Origin: Methylococcales bacterium
GTDB lineage: Bacteria; Pseudomonadota; Gammaproteobacteria; Methylococcales; Methylomonadaceae
Direction: 5' to 3'
NCBI GenBank assembly: GCA_028715725.1
Contig: JAQURG010000024.1
Location: 1 to 47,990, forward strand
Length of the DNA: 47,990 nt
Shown here one piece after another: positions 36,249 to 47,990 of the stretch. Each line of letters begins with the position of its first letter. The stretch's first letter is position 1. Position numbers and translations under genes: made by a program. The notes under the pieces were generated by a model, which saw only the letters and a program-made list of their open reading frames with translations, was not told the DNA's origin and searched no databases.

Positions 36249-36722
36249 TTATTTTTCGATCAGGACTATCGCCTGTACCGCAATGCCTTCTTTACGTCCT
36301 TCAAACCCGAGCTTTTCTGTCGTGGTGGCTTTGACATTGATGCAATCGATAGCCACATTCAAATCATCGGCGATATTGCGGCACATGGTGGCGATATGAG
36401 GCGCCATTTTAGGAGCCTGGGCAATGATGGTCATATCGGCATTCACCAGTTGATAGCCCTTGTCCTGCACGATCCGGTAAACGTGGCGCAATAATACGCG
36501 GCTGTCTGCACCTTTATAGTCAGGATCGGTATCAGGAAAATGCTTGCCTATATCGCCCAAGGCCGCCGCGCCCAATAAGGCGTCGCATAGCGCATGCAGC
36601 ACGACATCGCCATCCGAATGCGCTTCCAGGCCTTGTTCATAAGCTATTTTTACGCCGCCTAAAAAAATGTGATCGCCTTCATTAAAGCGATGCACATCAT
36701 AGCCCTGCCCTACTCTAATCAT
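36249..36722 (-). CDS. ispF: 2-C-methyl-D-erythritol 2,4-cyclodiphosphate synthase
   Basis: IspF cyclises CDP-methylerythritol phosphate, the fifth step of the MEP isoprenoid pathway. The 157-residue protein has the zinc ligands D9 and H11 in GYDVHRF and H43 in [17 protein letters not shown], and the family end [21 protein letters not shown]. It overlaps the end of ispD by 8 bp, so the two are translationally coupled. Confidence 0.97.
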   Translation of the reverse strand: MIRVGQGYDVHRFNEGDHIFLGGVKIAYEQGLEAHSDGDVVLHALCDALLGAAALGDIGKHFPDTDPDYKGADSRVLLRHVYRIVQDKGYQLVNADMTIIAQAPKMAPHIATMCRNIADDLNVAIDCINVKATTTEKLGFEGRKEGIAVQAIVLIEK

Positions 36723-37413
36723 TTTGTTGCTCCATATAAAATTGCGCTAATGCCAAATCTTCGGGCCGTGTTATTTTTATGTTGTCCGGACGACCTTCGA
36801 CAATTTTCGGTTGCCAGCCCTGTAATTCCAGGGCGCTGGCTTCATCGGTTACGGCTTTATTGCCTTCGGCTGCTTCCAGAGCGCTTTTTAACAGACCATA
36901 ACGGAACATCTGCGGCGTTAAAGCCCGCCAGATATGGCTTCTGTCCAATGTGCCGGCAATGCTGCCGCCCTGGACATTTTTTAACGTGTCATGCGACGAC
37001 AAGGCAAGAATTCCACCTATCTCATCGTTTTCCAATGAATTAATAAGATGCCGTATATCGGTTGCCGTGATACAGGGCCTGGCCGCGTCATGCACCAGCA
37101 CCCAGTCATCATCGGAGGCTAATGCGCGTATTGACTGCAGCGCGGAAAGCACGGAATCCGCTCTTTCCTTGCCGCCCGCGGCGGTGATCACTTTTTCATG
37201 GGCAGACACTTCAAGCTCCGGCCAGAATGGGTCTTCTTCAGAAATAGCCACGGCGACTGCGGAAAAAACATCGGCATTTAATAGCCGTAATAAAGTATGC
37301 TCGATGACCGTTTTACCGGCAAGTTCCAGGTATTGTTTGGGCCGGTCCGCATTCATGCGTTTGCCGACACCGGCAGCAGGAACAACAGCCCAGAATTTTA
37401 TTGATTGGGTCAT
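36715..37413 (-). CDS. ispD: 2-C-methyl-D-erythritol 4-phosphate cytidylyltransferase
   Basis: IspD joins CTP and methylerythritol phosphate in the MEP pathway. The 232-residue protein has the nucleotide-binding loop [30 protein letters not shown] with the catalytic aspartate, and TDEASALE near the end. It lies between ftsB and ispF, the usual gammaproteobacterial order. Confidence 0.97.
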   Translation of the reverse strand: MTQSIKFWAVVPAAGVGKRMNADRPKQYLELAGKTVIEHTLLRLLNADVFSAVAVAISEEDPFWPELEVSAHEKVITAAGGKERADSVLSALQSIRALASDDDWVLVHDAARPCITATDIRHLINSLENDEIGGILALSSHDTLKNVQGGSIAGTLDRSHIWRALTPQMFRYGLLKSALEAAEGNKAVTDEASALELQGWQPKIVEGRPDNIKITRPEDLALAQFYMEQQND

Positions 37414-37443
37414 AAGTTAATTTACGATAACTAAAAAATGGAG

Positions 37444-37495
37444 TTTGTGGGAGTGCTTTAGCCTCGATTATCGCAGCTAAAGCCGCTCCCACAAA
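37444..37495. repeat. Imperfect REP palindrome between ispD and ftsB
   Basis: Arms TTTGTGGGAGTGCTTTAGCC and its near complement GGCTAAAGCCGCTCCCACAAA'-type stretch (ending 37495) enclose TCGATTATCGCA. It is the same family as the other REP elements here but with several mismatches. Confidence 0.75.
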
Positions 37496-37534
37496 AAGCT
37501 TTCATTTCCTGGCTATGTATGATCTCGAATAAAA

Positions 37535-37582
37535 AAAGGCGCAAGGCTAAAATGAAAAGTTCACCTTTAGCCTTGCGCCTTT
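37535..37582 (-). terminator. Rho-independent terminator after ftsB
   Basis: A perfect 17-bp stem (37535-37551 and 37566-37582, AAAGGCGCAAGGCTAAA and complement) with a 14-base loop. On the minus strand the stem is followed by a run of seven T. It begins 13 bp after the ftsB stop and should end the eno-ftsB message before ispD. Confidence 0.85.
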
Positions 37583-37594
37583 AGCCGGCTCTTA

Positions 37595-37867
37595 CTATCT
37601 CTCAATAACCTGAAAAAAAGTCTCGCCCTTTCTAATCATCCCTAATTCATCCCTGGCGCGCTCTTCCAGTGCTTCCTGTCCTTTTCTCAAGTCCTTTACT
37701 TCAGCATAAAGAGCTTCATTACGTTCTCTGTTTTCTTCTACCTGCACATTAAGATCATCGAGCCTCTGCTGATAGGCTTGAATCTCTTTAATACCACCAT
37801 CGCCATACCATAAACGGTATTGCAGCAGGATAATGAGCACAGTAATAATGGAAAGAAGAATTTTCAT
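37595..37867 (-). CDS. ftsB: Cell division protein FtsB
   Basis: FtsB is a single-pass membrane protein that links FtsQ and FtsL in the divisome. The 90-residue protein has an N-terminal membrane helix (MKILLSIITVLIILLQYRLW) followed by a coiled coil (IQAYQQRLDDLNVQVEENRE) and the family end ARDELGMIRKGETFFQV. I take the ATG at 37867 rather than a GTG five codons upstream. It follows eno, as in most gammaproteobacteria. Confidence 0.94.
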   Translation of the reverse strand: MKILLSIITVLIILLQYRLWYGDGGIKEIQAYQQRLDDLNVQVEENRERNEALYAEVKDLRKGQEALEERARDELGMIRKGETFFQVIER

Positions 37868-37894
37868 AAGCCTAAAATGCACGCCATAGGGCTA

Positions 37895-37923
37895 AAGGCG
37901 CAAGCTGTTTTAACCTGCGCCTT
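37895..37923 (-). terminator. Stem-loop after eno
   Basis: AAGGCGCA (37895-37902) pairs with TGCGCCTT (37916-37923) directly after the eno stop. On the minus strand it is followed by only TTTAG, so it may be a weak or partial terminator between eno and ftsB. Confidence 0.5.
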
Positions 37924-37933
37924 CTTAATAAGT

Positions 37934-39235
<1,302 letters not shown>

Positions 39236-39248
39236 TTAAAAAATAAAT

Positions 39249-39269
39249 CAACCTGTTGTGCACAGGTTG
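39249..39269 (-). terminator. Rho-independent terminator after the Uma2 gene
   Basis: CAACCTGT (39249-39256) and ACAGGTTG (39262-39269) form a perfect 8-bp stem with a 5-base loop. On the minus strand it is followed by ATTTATTTTTT. It lies 20 bp after the Uma2 stop and just ahead of eno. Confidence 0.75.
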
Positions 39270-39289
39270 AAAATAGGGTGGAAAATGAA

Positions 39290-39898
39290 TTAACTTTCTT
39301 TAAATAAAGCCAGTAAATCGACAGCCAGGTCAGGAAATAAATAAGATATTGCTACATCATCGCCTGCGTAACTATTCATTAATTGATAGCTATTATTTTC
39401 GTTATTTAACACAAATTGTTGAATGACTTCCTCATAAGGATAAATCAGCCAATATTCTCTGACGCCGCTTTCGGCATACAATGCGTATTTGATTTTAATT
39501 TCTTTTTTAGAATTGCCTTTAGACAGGATTTCTATAATCCAGTCCGGTGCGCCATTGCAACCTTGTTCATCCAGTTTGCCGTTATCACAGATAACGCAGA
39601 TATCAGGCTGGACAACCGTGGTAATTTCCTTATCGGCTAATAATGACCGGTTACGGTCAAATAAACGAACATCAAAGGGTGCAGAAAATACGTGGCATCC
39701 ATTGTTCTCAAAAAAATAAAACAAGCGGCTGCTCAGATAAATAGAAAGCCGTTGATGTTTAACATTCGGCGCAGGAGACATTAACTGAATCTTGCCTTTA
39801 ATTAACTCCACTGCTTCATTTAACTGCCAGGTCAAATAATCCGCATAACTGTAATCGGCAGTTAAATCGAGTTGAGATAATTGCGTGATCCGGGTCAT
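39290..39898 (-). CDS. Uma2-family (DUF820) putative nuclease
   Basis: A 202-residue protein of the Uma2 family, which has a PD-(D/E)xK nuclease-like fold. Visible: YLTWQLNEAVELIKGKIQLMSPAPNVKHQRL at the start (split here), VQPDICVICD, GAPDWIIEILSKGNSKKEIKIK with the acidic and lysine residues of the core, and EYWLIYPYEEVIQ. The function of the family is unknown and it is most often found in cyanobacteria and other multi-copy settings. It lies between kdsA and eno, a spot usually without an extra gene, with its own terminator. Confidence 0.85.
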   Translation of the reverse strand: MTRITQLSQLDLTADYSYADYLTWQLNEAVELIKGKIQLMSPAPNVKHQRLSIYLSSRLFYFFENNGCHVFSAPFDVRLFDRNRSLLADKEITTVVQPDICVICDNGKLDEQGCNGAPDWIIEILSKGNSKKEIKIKYALYAESGVREYWLIYPYEEVIQQFVLNNENNSYQLMNSYAGDDVAISYLFPDLAVDLLALFKES

Positions 39899-39918
39899 TG
39901 GAGTTAAGGCAACAAGAG

Positions 39919-42383
<2,465 letters not shown>

Positions 42384-42631
42384 TTAGAATGTATGAAATT
42401 CGGAAGATAGCTGATATAAAACCTGAGGTATTTTAATCGACAATGCGCTTGTCGTCATTGTCTTTATTCAAACTCGCGGTGAAACGAACGAAGTTATACA
42501 GTACCTTAGGTTCGTTCCGGTCTGAATATAACTGTTTATTATCCGGCAGTTAATACGCTTAAACTCTGTTAATGACTGTGCTTAGCCGATATAATTAAGA
42601 AACTACCTCAACCCCAGTCAGTGAGAACGCC
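42384..42631. other. Divergent intergenic region pyrG/proA
   Basis: This 248-bp gap between divergent genes must hold the promoters of both. I see no RNA gene or clear hairpin, and cannot place the promoters with confidence. Confidence 0.35.
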
Positions 42632-43888
42632 GTGGATATTAAAGAATACATGCAAGGCCTTGGCCGGCAAGCAAAAGAAGCCGGAAGAGAAATCAGCCGT
42701 ACTGAGTCGGGTAAAAAAAACCTCGCACTATTGAAAATTGCAGAGGCCATTGAGAGCAGCGACGAACTGCTGACAACCGAAAACAAAAAAGATCTGGAAG
42801 CCGGCAGGCAAAATGGCCTGGATGCGGCTTTGCTGGACAGGCTGGCTTTAACGCCAACCGCTATCCAGGCGATGATCGAAGGCCTGAAACAGGTGGCCGC
42901 CTTACCTGATCCGGTGGGCGAAATCAGCGATCTGGTTTACCGGCCCAGCGGCATACAAGTCGGCCAAATGCGTGTTCCTTTGGGGGTCATCGGCATTATT
43001 TATGAATCCCGTCCCAATGTGACTGTGGATGCTGCCGCCTTATGCCTTAAATCCGGCAATGCCTGCATTTTAAGAGGGGGTTCCGAAGCCATCCATTCCA
43101 ATCAGGCCATTGCTTCCTGCATCGCCAAAGGCCTTGAAGCGGCCGGTTTACCGGTAGAAGCGGTGCAGGTTGTGGCGACAGCGGATCGCGCTGCGGTAGG
43201 CGAATTAATCACCCTGAAGCAATATGTGGACGTCATCGTGCCGCGCGGCGGCAAGGGCCTGATTGAGCGCATTTCCCAGGATGCCACGATTCCGGTCATC
43301 AAGCATCTACACGGTATTTGCCATGTTTATATCGATGATAAAGCGGATATGGATAAGGCAGTCAGGATTGCCATTAATGCCAAAACCCATCGTTACGGCG
43401 TATGCAATGCAATGGAAACCTTGCTGGTCGCCGAAGGTATTGCGGCGAAGGTGCTGCCGGTATTGGCGGAAATATATATCGAAAAGGGCGTTGAATTACG
43501 CGGCTGTCTTAAAACCTGTTCCCTGATCCCGAGGTGCTCAAGAGCAAATGAGGAAGACTGGCACACCGAATATCTGGCGCCGATTTTATCCATTAAGGTT
43601 GTTCATGGCATGGATGAAGCGATGGAGCATATTCATAAATACGGTTCCAGCCATACCGAGGCCATTGTGACCGAAAATTACACACGGGCAAGACGCTTTC
43701 TGCGCGAAGTGGATTCCAGTTCGGTTATGGTCAATGCCTCAACCCGTTTTGCCGATGGTTTTGAATATGGTTTGGGCGCGGAAATCGGCATCAGCACCGA
43801 TAAGCTGCATGCACGCGGACCCGTTGGTTTAAAGGGACTGACCTCGTTGAAATATATTGTTTTGGGTGACGGGCATATCAGGGAATAA
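42632..43888 (+). CDS. proA: Gamma-glutamyl phosphate reductase
   Basis: ProA reduces gamma-glutamyl phosphate to glutamate semialdehyde in proline synthesis. The 418-residue protein has [17 protein letters not shown], the NADPH-binding [21 protein letters not shown] and the catalytic cysteine C258 in [11 protein letters not shown], then [14 protein letters not shown]. The start is a GTG at 42632; an ATG at 42650 is possible, but the first residues DIKEYM fit the family. proB is not next to it. The stop is directly followed by nadD. Confidence 0.96.
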   Translation: MDIKEYMQGLGRQAKEAGREISRTESGKKNLALLKIAEAIESSDELLTTENKKDLEAGRQNGLDAALLDRLALTPTAIQAMIEGLKQVAALPDPVGEISDLVYRPSGIQVGQMRVPLGVIGIIYESRPNVTVDAAALCLKSGNACILRGGSEAIHSNQAIASCIAKGLEAAGLPVEAVQVVATADRAAVGELITLKQYVDVIVPRGGKGLIERISQDATIPVIKHLHGICHVYIDDKADMDKAVRIAINAKTHRYGVCNAMETLLVAEGIAAKVLPVLAEIYIEKGVELRGCLKTCSLIPRCSRANEEDWHTEYLAPILSIKVVHGMDEAMEHIHKYGSSHTEAIVTENYTRARRFLREVDSSSVMVNASTRFADGFEYGLGAEIGISTDKLHARGPVGLKGLTSLKYIVLGDGHIRE

Positions 43889-44512
43889 ATGATAGGAATC
43901 TTTGGCGGTACGTTTGATCCCGTGCATTATGGACATTTACGCTCGGCGCTGGAAGTCAAGGATATTTATGGACTGACAGAAGTCCGCCTGATTCCCTGCG
44001 CTCAACCGCCCCATCGGGAACAACCGGTCGCCACCCCACCAATGCGTCTGCATATGCTGGAACTGGCCATCAAAGATCAGCCCGGATTAGTCATTGATAC
44101 CCGCGAGTTAAATCGGGACGGTGCCTCTTATATGGTGGATACGTTAATATCTCTACGGCAGGAATTCAAAGACGAGCCCTTGATGTTGTTTATCGGCAGC
44201 GATGCGTTCAATTATCTGAAAACCTGGCATCAGTGGCAGCATTTATTTGATTTTGCGCATATTATAGTTATGACCCGGCCAGGCTTTGAAATCCACAATA
44301 TCGATGATTTTTTTAAAGCCAGACTGGCTAGCGGAATATCAGAGTTGGCGCAGTGTGCAGCAGGTAAGTTATACTTTCAGCAAATCACGCAACTTGATAT
44401 TTCGGCAACGGCTATCAGGAGCATAATAGCAAAACAGCAAAATCCGGGGTTTTTACTGCCTGATAGCGTCATTGCCTACATCAGGCAACACAAGCTTTAC
44501 CAGAGACATTGA
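43889..44512 (+). CDS. nadD: Nicotinate-nucleotide adenylyltransferase
   Basis: NadD makes deamido-NAD from nicotinate mononucleotide and ATP. The 207-residue protein has the nucleotidyltransferase motif GIFGGTFDPVHYGHL, FIGSDAFNYLKTWHQW and the C-terminal ISATAIRS (the ISSTxIR motif). The ATG begins directly after the proA stop, so the two are coupled. Confidence 0.97.
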   Translation: MIGIFGGTFDPVHYGHLRSALEVKDIYGLTEVRLIPCAQPPHREQPVATPPMRLHMLELAIKDQPGLVIDTRELNRDGASYMVDTLISLRQEFKDEPLMLFIGSDAFNYLKTWHQWQHLFDFAHIIVMTRPGFEIHNIDDFFKARLASGISELAQCAAGKLYFQQITQLDISATAIRSIIAKQQNPGFLLPDSVIAYIRQHKLYQRH

Positions 44513-44535
44513 TCTCATTACATTTAGGAAAATTA

Positions 44536-44883
44536 ATGCAAGTAGAAGAGTTATTAAAAACGGTACAGAATGTTCTGGATGAACGCAAGGGGCAAAATAT
44601 AACGGTACTGGATGTCCGCGGCAAAACCAGCTTTACCGATTATATGGTGGTTGTGACAGGAACATCGGATCGTCACCTGAAGTCCTTATGCGACTATATT
44701 GTGGAAAAAGTCAAGGAACAGGGCTTTAGACCTTTAGGGCTTGAAGGTGATTTAGGTTCGGACTGGGTATTGCTGGACCTTGGTGATGTGATTGTTCATG
44801 CCATGACCGCTCAGGCGCGCGGATTTTATCAGCTTGAGAAACTATGGTCGGTTGATCATTCCAAAACGGCTGAGCACGAATAA
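44536..44883 (+). CDS. rsfS: Ribosomal silencing factor RsfS
   Basis: RsfS (YbeB) binds ribosomal protein uL14 and blocks subunit joining in starvation. The 115-residue protein has VLDVRGKTSFTDYMVVVTGTSDRH (split here after 20) and GLEGDLGSDWVLLDLGDVIVHAM. I take the ATG at 44536 with TAGGAA upstream, not the one at 44509. The gene rlmH, which usually follows, is not here. Confidence 0.95.
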   Translation: MQVEELLKTVQNVLDERKGQNITVLDVRGKTSFTDYMVVVTGTSDRHLKSLCDYIVEKVKEQGFRPLGLEGDLGSDWVLLDLGDVIVHAMTAQARGFYQLEKLWSVDHSKTAEHE

Positions 44884-45072
44884 GACGAACAGGACAGATT
44901 CAAGTAGCGGAGTTAAGCGTCAAATACTTGCTGGATACAAAATCAAGCCCTCTTCGCTATGCTTTGCAGCGACAAAATCATTTGCATGCAAGCGCTGTCT
45001 CTAAAAAAGATACTCCTTCCGTAAAAATGGCTTTATGCTATTTAATCAAATTAATTAACTCAAGGATTCACT
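44884..45072. other. Intergenic rsfS to next gene, nothing recognised
   Basis: There is no frame similar to rlmH, nor a clear terminator. The end of the stretch is A/T-rich and probably holds the promoter of the next small gene. Confidence 0.3.
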
Positions 45073-45309
45073 ATGCCCTATACCCAAGAACTTGTAGATG
45101 AACTGAACATTCTGGTCCGCTACAATCTGAGCACAACACAAGAAGGGATTAAAGTACATAAAACAGCAGACCCTGCAATTATTGCAGCGACTGAACGTTT
45201 GCACGATAAGGGCCTGATATCACACAAAGACGGGGGTTATCTAACCAATTTGGGACGTGAAGCGGCGGAGCAGGCACAAACTGTCCTGGATTTACTTAAT
45301 CCGGCTTAG
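45073..45309 (+). CDS. Small conserved protein, TIGR02647-like
   Basis: A 78-residue protein with a helical, winged-helix-like look: LVDELNILVRYNLSTTQEGI, ERLHDKGLISHKDGGYLTNLG and a C-terminal helix. It resembles the small gammaproteobacterial family TIGR02647, whose function is not known to me. The ATG has AAGGA upstream. It is single and converges on the EF-G gene. Confidence 0.85.
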   Translation: MPYTQELVDELNILVRYNLSTTQEGIKVHKTADPAIIAATERLHDKGLISHKDGGYLTNLGREAAEQAQTVLDLLNPA

Positions 45310-45390
45310 AAAATCACAAAAAGCCTCACATTGTCAGTCGGGGCTTGAGATGACATAAAGCCTCTCACTTTGAGGTATAAAACAAAGATA

Positions 45391-45418
45391 AGGGTATAAA
45401 TATAAGCTACTTATACCC
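45391..45418. terminator. Stem-loop between convergent genes
   Basis: GGGTATAA (45392-45399) and TTATACCC (45411-45418) form a perfect stem between the small plus-strand gene and the end of the EF-G gene. A/T-rich flanks on both sides would allow it to end transcription from either direction, but there is no long T-run. Confidence 0.45.
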
Positions 45419-45449
45419 CTATATTTCAAAAGTCTACCGGCTCAACTGA

Positions 45450-47555
45450 TTACTTCTTTTTGTTGCGTTCGTTGACTTCCTTGATAACTTCTTCCGCCAC
45501 GTTTTTAGGGCATGGCATATAGTGCGAGAATTCCATAGAGAATTGACCGCGACCGGAGGTCATGGTACGCAAGTCTCCAATGTAACCAAACATATCGCTC
45601 AATGGAACATCGGCTTTGATACGAACGCCGGTGATACCTGGATCTTGCGATTTGATCATGCCACGGCGACGGTTCAAATCGCCGATCACGTCACCCACGT
45701 GCGCTTCCGGTGTGAATACGTCAACTTTCATGATCGGCTCCAGCAGCTGCGGCCCACCTTTGGGAATTGATTGACGATACGCGGCGCGGGCGGCGATCTC
45801 AAACGCGATGGCGGACGAGTCGACCGCGTGGAACGCACCGTCGGTCAGGTTGACTTTGAAGTCCAGGCAAGGGAAGCCCGCCAATACACCTTTCTCGATG
45901 CTGGCTTTGAAGCCTTTTTCAACCGCCGGCCAGTATTCGCGTGGAACGTTACCGCCGACAACACTTGATTCGAACTGGAAGCCGCTGCCGGGTTCGCCTG
46001 GCTCGATGATATAGTTGATCTTCGCGTATTGACCCGAACCACCGGATTGTTTCTTGTGGGTATATTCATCTTCGACGCGTTTGGTGATAGTTTCGCGGTA
46101 GGCAACTTGAGGTTTGCCGACGTTAACATCAACGCCGTGAGTACGTCTTAAGATATCGACTTTAATATCAAGATGCAACTCGCCCATACCTTTGATGATA
46201 GTTTCGCCGGATTCCTGGTCGGTCTCGACGCGGAAAGATGGATCTTCCGCCACCATTTTTCCAATCGCGATACCCATTTTCTCGTTGCTGCCTTTGTCTT
46301 TCGGCGAAATCGCGATCGAGATAACGGGATCCGGGAATACCATGGGTTCCAGCGTGGCTGGTTCGTCCGGATCGCACAAGGTATGACCGGTCTGCACGCT
46401 TTTCAACCCGATCAACGCAATAATGTCGCCGGCTTGCGCGGAGTCGATCTCATTGCGGTCATCGGCGTGCATTTCCACCATACGGCCAACACGTTCGGTT
46501 TTGCCTGTAAAGGTGTTCAATACAGTGTCGCCTTTTTTCAACTTGCCGGAATAAATACGGACGAAGTTCAATGCGCCAAAACGATCATCCATGATTTTGA
46601 AAACCAGGCCGCGGAACGGACGGTTAGGATCGACAATCGCGTGTTCACCAGTTGGAACCCCATCGATGTCGGTTTCCGGTTGCGGCTTGACTTCGGTCGG
46701 ACTCGGCAAATATTCGATAACGCCGTCCAGCACCAATTGCACGCCTTTGTTTTTGAAAGAAGAGCCGCAATAGGTCGGGAAGAAGCCCATTGCGATGGTG
46801 CCCTTGCGGATGCAGTGTTTGATTTCTTCAATGGTCGGCTCCTCGCCTTCCAGATATTTCTCCATAATCTCGTCGTCCTGGTCGGCAACCTGGTCGATCA
46901 ATTTCGCACGCCATTCTTCGACTTCTTCAGCCATGTCGGCGGGCACGTCTTTGACTTCGTATTTCAATGGATCGCCAGAGTTGTCCCAAACCCAGGCTTT
47001 ACGGGTCAACAAGTCAACAACCCCGGAGAACTCGTCTTCGCGGCCGATCGGCAAGGTCATTACGACAGGTTGCGCGCCCAATACATCTTCGACCTGCTTG
47101 ACGACGCGATAGAAGTCGGCGCCCATTCTGTCCAGTTTGTTGACGTAGATGATACGAGAGACTTTGGAGTCGTTGGCATAGCGCCAGTTGGTTTCAGATT
47201 GCGGTTCAACACCGCCGGAACCGCAGAATACACCGATGCCGCCATCCAATACTTTCAATGAACGATAAACTTCGATCGTAAAGTCAACATGGCCCGGAGT
47301 GTCTATGATATTGAAGCGGTGCGGTTGAAATTGTTTGTTGCTACCCGGCCAAAATGCGGTGGTCGCCGCCGATTGGATAGTGATGCCGCGTTCTTGCTCT
47401 TGCACCATGAAGTCTGTGGTGGCTGCACCATCGTGCACTTCGCCGATTTTATGAATTTTACCGGTGAGTTTTAAAATTCGCTCGGTTGTTGTAGTTTTAC
47501 CCGCATCAACGTGCGCGAAAATACCTATGTTTCTGTAATGCGATAAATCTGTCAT
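45450..47555 (-). CDS. fusA: Elongation factor G, stand-alone EF-G2-type copy
   Basis: EF-G is the GTPase that moves tRNAs and mRNA through the ribosome. The 701-residue protein has all five EF-G domains: P-loop [30 protein letters not shown], domain II ([21 protein letters not shown]), domain IV and V with [14 protein letters not shown] and [21 protein letters not shown]. It opens [20 protein letters not shown], as in the second EF-G of Pseudomonas and Vibrio. Neither rpsG nor tuf is beside it, so this is probably not the copy of the ribosomal-protein operon. The two-copy idea is inferred. Confidence 0.93.
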   Translation of the reverse strand: MTDLSHYRNIGIFAHVDAGKTTTTERILKLTGKIHKIGEVHDGAATTDFMVQEQERGITIQSAATTAFWPGSNKQFQPHRFNIIDTPGHVDFTIEVYRSLKVLDGGIGVFCGSGGVEPQSETNWRYANDSKVSRIIYVNKLDRMGADFYRVVKQVEDVLGAQPVVMTLPIGREDEFSGVVDLLTRKAWVWDNSGDPLKYEVKDVPADMAEEVEEWRAKLIDQVADQDDEIMEKYLEGEEPTIEEIKHCIRKGTIAMGFFPTYCGSSFKNKGVQLVLDGVIEYLPSPTEVKPQPETDIDGVPTGEHAIVDPNRPFRGLVFKIMDDRFGALNFVRIYSGKLKKGDTVLNTFTGKTERVGRMVEMHADDRNEIDSAQAGDIIALIGLKSVQTGHTLCDPDEPATLEPMVFPDPVISIAISPKDKGSNEKMGIAIGKMVAEDPSFRVETDQESGETIIKGMGELHLDIKVDILRRTHGVDVNVGKPQVAYRETITKRVEDEYTHKKQSGGSGQYAKINYIIEPGEPGSGFQFESSVVGGNVPREYWPAVEKGFKASIEKGVLAGFPCLDFKVNLTDGAFHAVDSSAIAFEIAARAAYRQSIPKGGPQLLEPIMKVDVFTPEAHVGDVIGDLNRRRGMIKSQDPGITGVRIKADVPLSDMFGYIGDLRTMTSGRGQFSMEFSHYMPCPKNVAEEVIKEVNERNKKK

Positions 47556-47591
47556 GTTTTTACTCTAAAGTTGGGCATAAAAAACTTTTTA

Positions 47592-47780
47592 GGTGACTAC
47601 CCCCCGCCGCAGGAGCTCAAAATTTCGACCTACGCAGGGTTCGTACTGGGGCATTATCAACTACATAGCAACCGCAGCCATACCTAAGACCGCTAGGCTA
47701 CGAAGCCATCGGTTTGGATGAATCCCGTCGGATACTTGCAGACAGATCAAAGCCAAGTGAAGTAGCGTGTAAAAGTCACC
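47592..47780. mobile_element. Possible short non-coding element with inverted ends
   Basis: The stretch begins GGTGACTACC and ends AAAAGTCACC, a 7-bp terminal inverted repeat about 190 bp apart. No frame inside is recognisable, and it lies just upstream of the EF-G gene next to an ISAs1-type element. Size and ends would fit a miniature inverted-repeat element, but with one copy in the window this cannot be confirmed. Confidence 0.35.
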
Positions 47781-47864
47781 ACCGCAGACTCACTCGTCCA
47801 GATTAGAAAGCCGACTATTTTAACCTAAAATATCCGTTAAAAATACAGAAAAACCTATTTGATT

Positions 47865-47990
47865 CAGGGCAATCGCGCTATCTACCCATTGAACCCTGAA
47901 ATTTGTTAAAGTCTGTTTTTTGACAAAAAGCTGTATGTTGCCTGATCCACGCCCTTATTTTGCCGATCTTACCGATCCGCGCCGCGAAAC
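47865..47990 (+). mobile_element. Left end of an ISAs1-family element, cut by the window
   Basis: A transposase frame opens at 47935. The element's left tip is probably near 47865 (CAGGGCAATCGCGCTA), because ISAs1-type ends commonly begin CAGGG; the right end is outside the window. Confidence 0.5.
47935..47990 (+). CDS. ISAs1-family transposase, first 18 codons
   Basis: From the ATG at 47935 the frame reads MLPDPRPYFADLTDPRRET to the window end. F-x-x-L-x-DPRR at the N-terminus is typical of ISAs1/H-repeat transposases (DDE_Tnp_1-associated domain). Whether the gene is intact cannot be seen. Confidence 0.65.
   Translation, partial: MLPDPRPYFADLTDPRRE

Noticed and set aside
29811-37495. CRISPR array
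   Set aside because: The repeats are palindromic, irregularly spaced over kilobases and mostly single, with no regular spacers; they are REP elements.
44884-45072. rlmH after rsfS
   Set aside because: The usual neighbour was looked for, but the 189-bp gap is too short and has no similar frame.
46173-47261. Long plus-strand frame opposite the EF-G gene (362 residues)
   Set aside because: It is antisense to a fully conserved gene and shows no domain.

Overview
The window looks like chromosome from a gammaproteobacterium. The order pyrG-kdsA-eno-ftsB-ispD-ispF with truD further along, the dksA-gluQ pair and the proA-nadD-rsfS run are typical of that class. The flavour of the proteins, together with the urea locus and many small palindromic repeats, suggests a Methylococcales-type methanotroph; this is an impression and no single gene proves it.

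Left edge (1-1915): mobile-element debris. A TniA/Mu-like transposase with two in-frame stops is cut by a decayed IS3-family element that still has both terminal inverted repeats.

Nitrogen block (1916-14464, all on the minus strand): in transcription order a porin, urtA, urtB, urtC, urtD, urtE (urea ABC importer), then ureD, ureA, ureB, ureC, ureE, ureF, ureG (urease and its nickel-loading proteins). Together they take up urea and hydrolyse it to ammonia and carbon dioxide. A dead Phd/YefM-like antitoxin lies between urtE and ureD. UrtE carries an unusual insertion.

Signalling block (14765-20170, plus strand): a predicted lipoprotein, then a large fusion of an NCS1-type nucleobase permease with a hybrid histidine kinase, overlapping a REC-LuxR response regulator. 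The kinase frame has no ordinary start codon upstream of about 70 conserved residues.

Redox and metal block (20429-25174, plus strand): a Rieske/FAD-NAD(P) reductase, a 57-residue metallothionein-like protein, a thiamine-diphosphate oxidase/decarboxylase-like enzyme, a ferritin-like protein and a secreted EF-hand protein, followed by a possible MFS transporter remnant.

Housekeeping block (25794-47555): gluQ, dksA, an aminotransferase, a rhodanese and truD; then a type III restriction-modification operon (mod-antitoxin-PIN toxin-res) and a REP-associated transposase (RAYT), both sitting between truD and ispF; then ispF, ispD, ftsB, eno, a Uma2-family gene, kdsA and pyrG; on the plus strand proA, nadD, rsfS and a small conserved protein; finally a stand-alone elongation factor G of the EF-G2 type. 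REP palindromes related to one another lie at 29.8, 34.0, 35.6, 36.2 and 37.4 kb, one of them inside the mod coding sequence.

Right edge (47556-47990): a short element-like stretch bounded by inverted repeats, then the first codons of an ISAs1-family transposase that runs out of the window.
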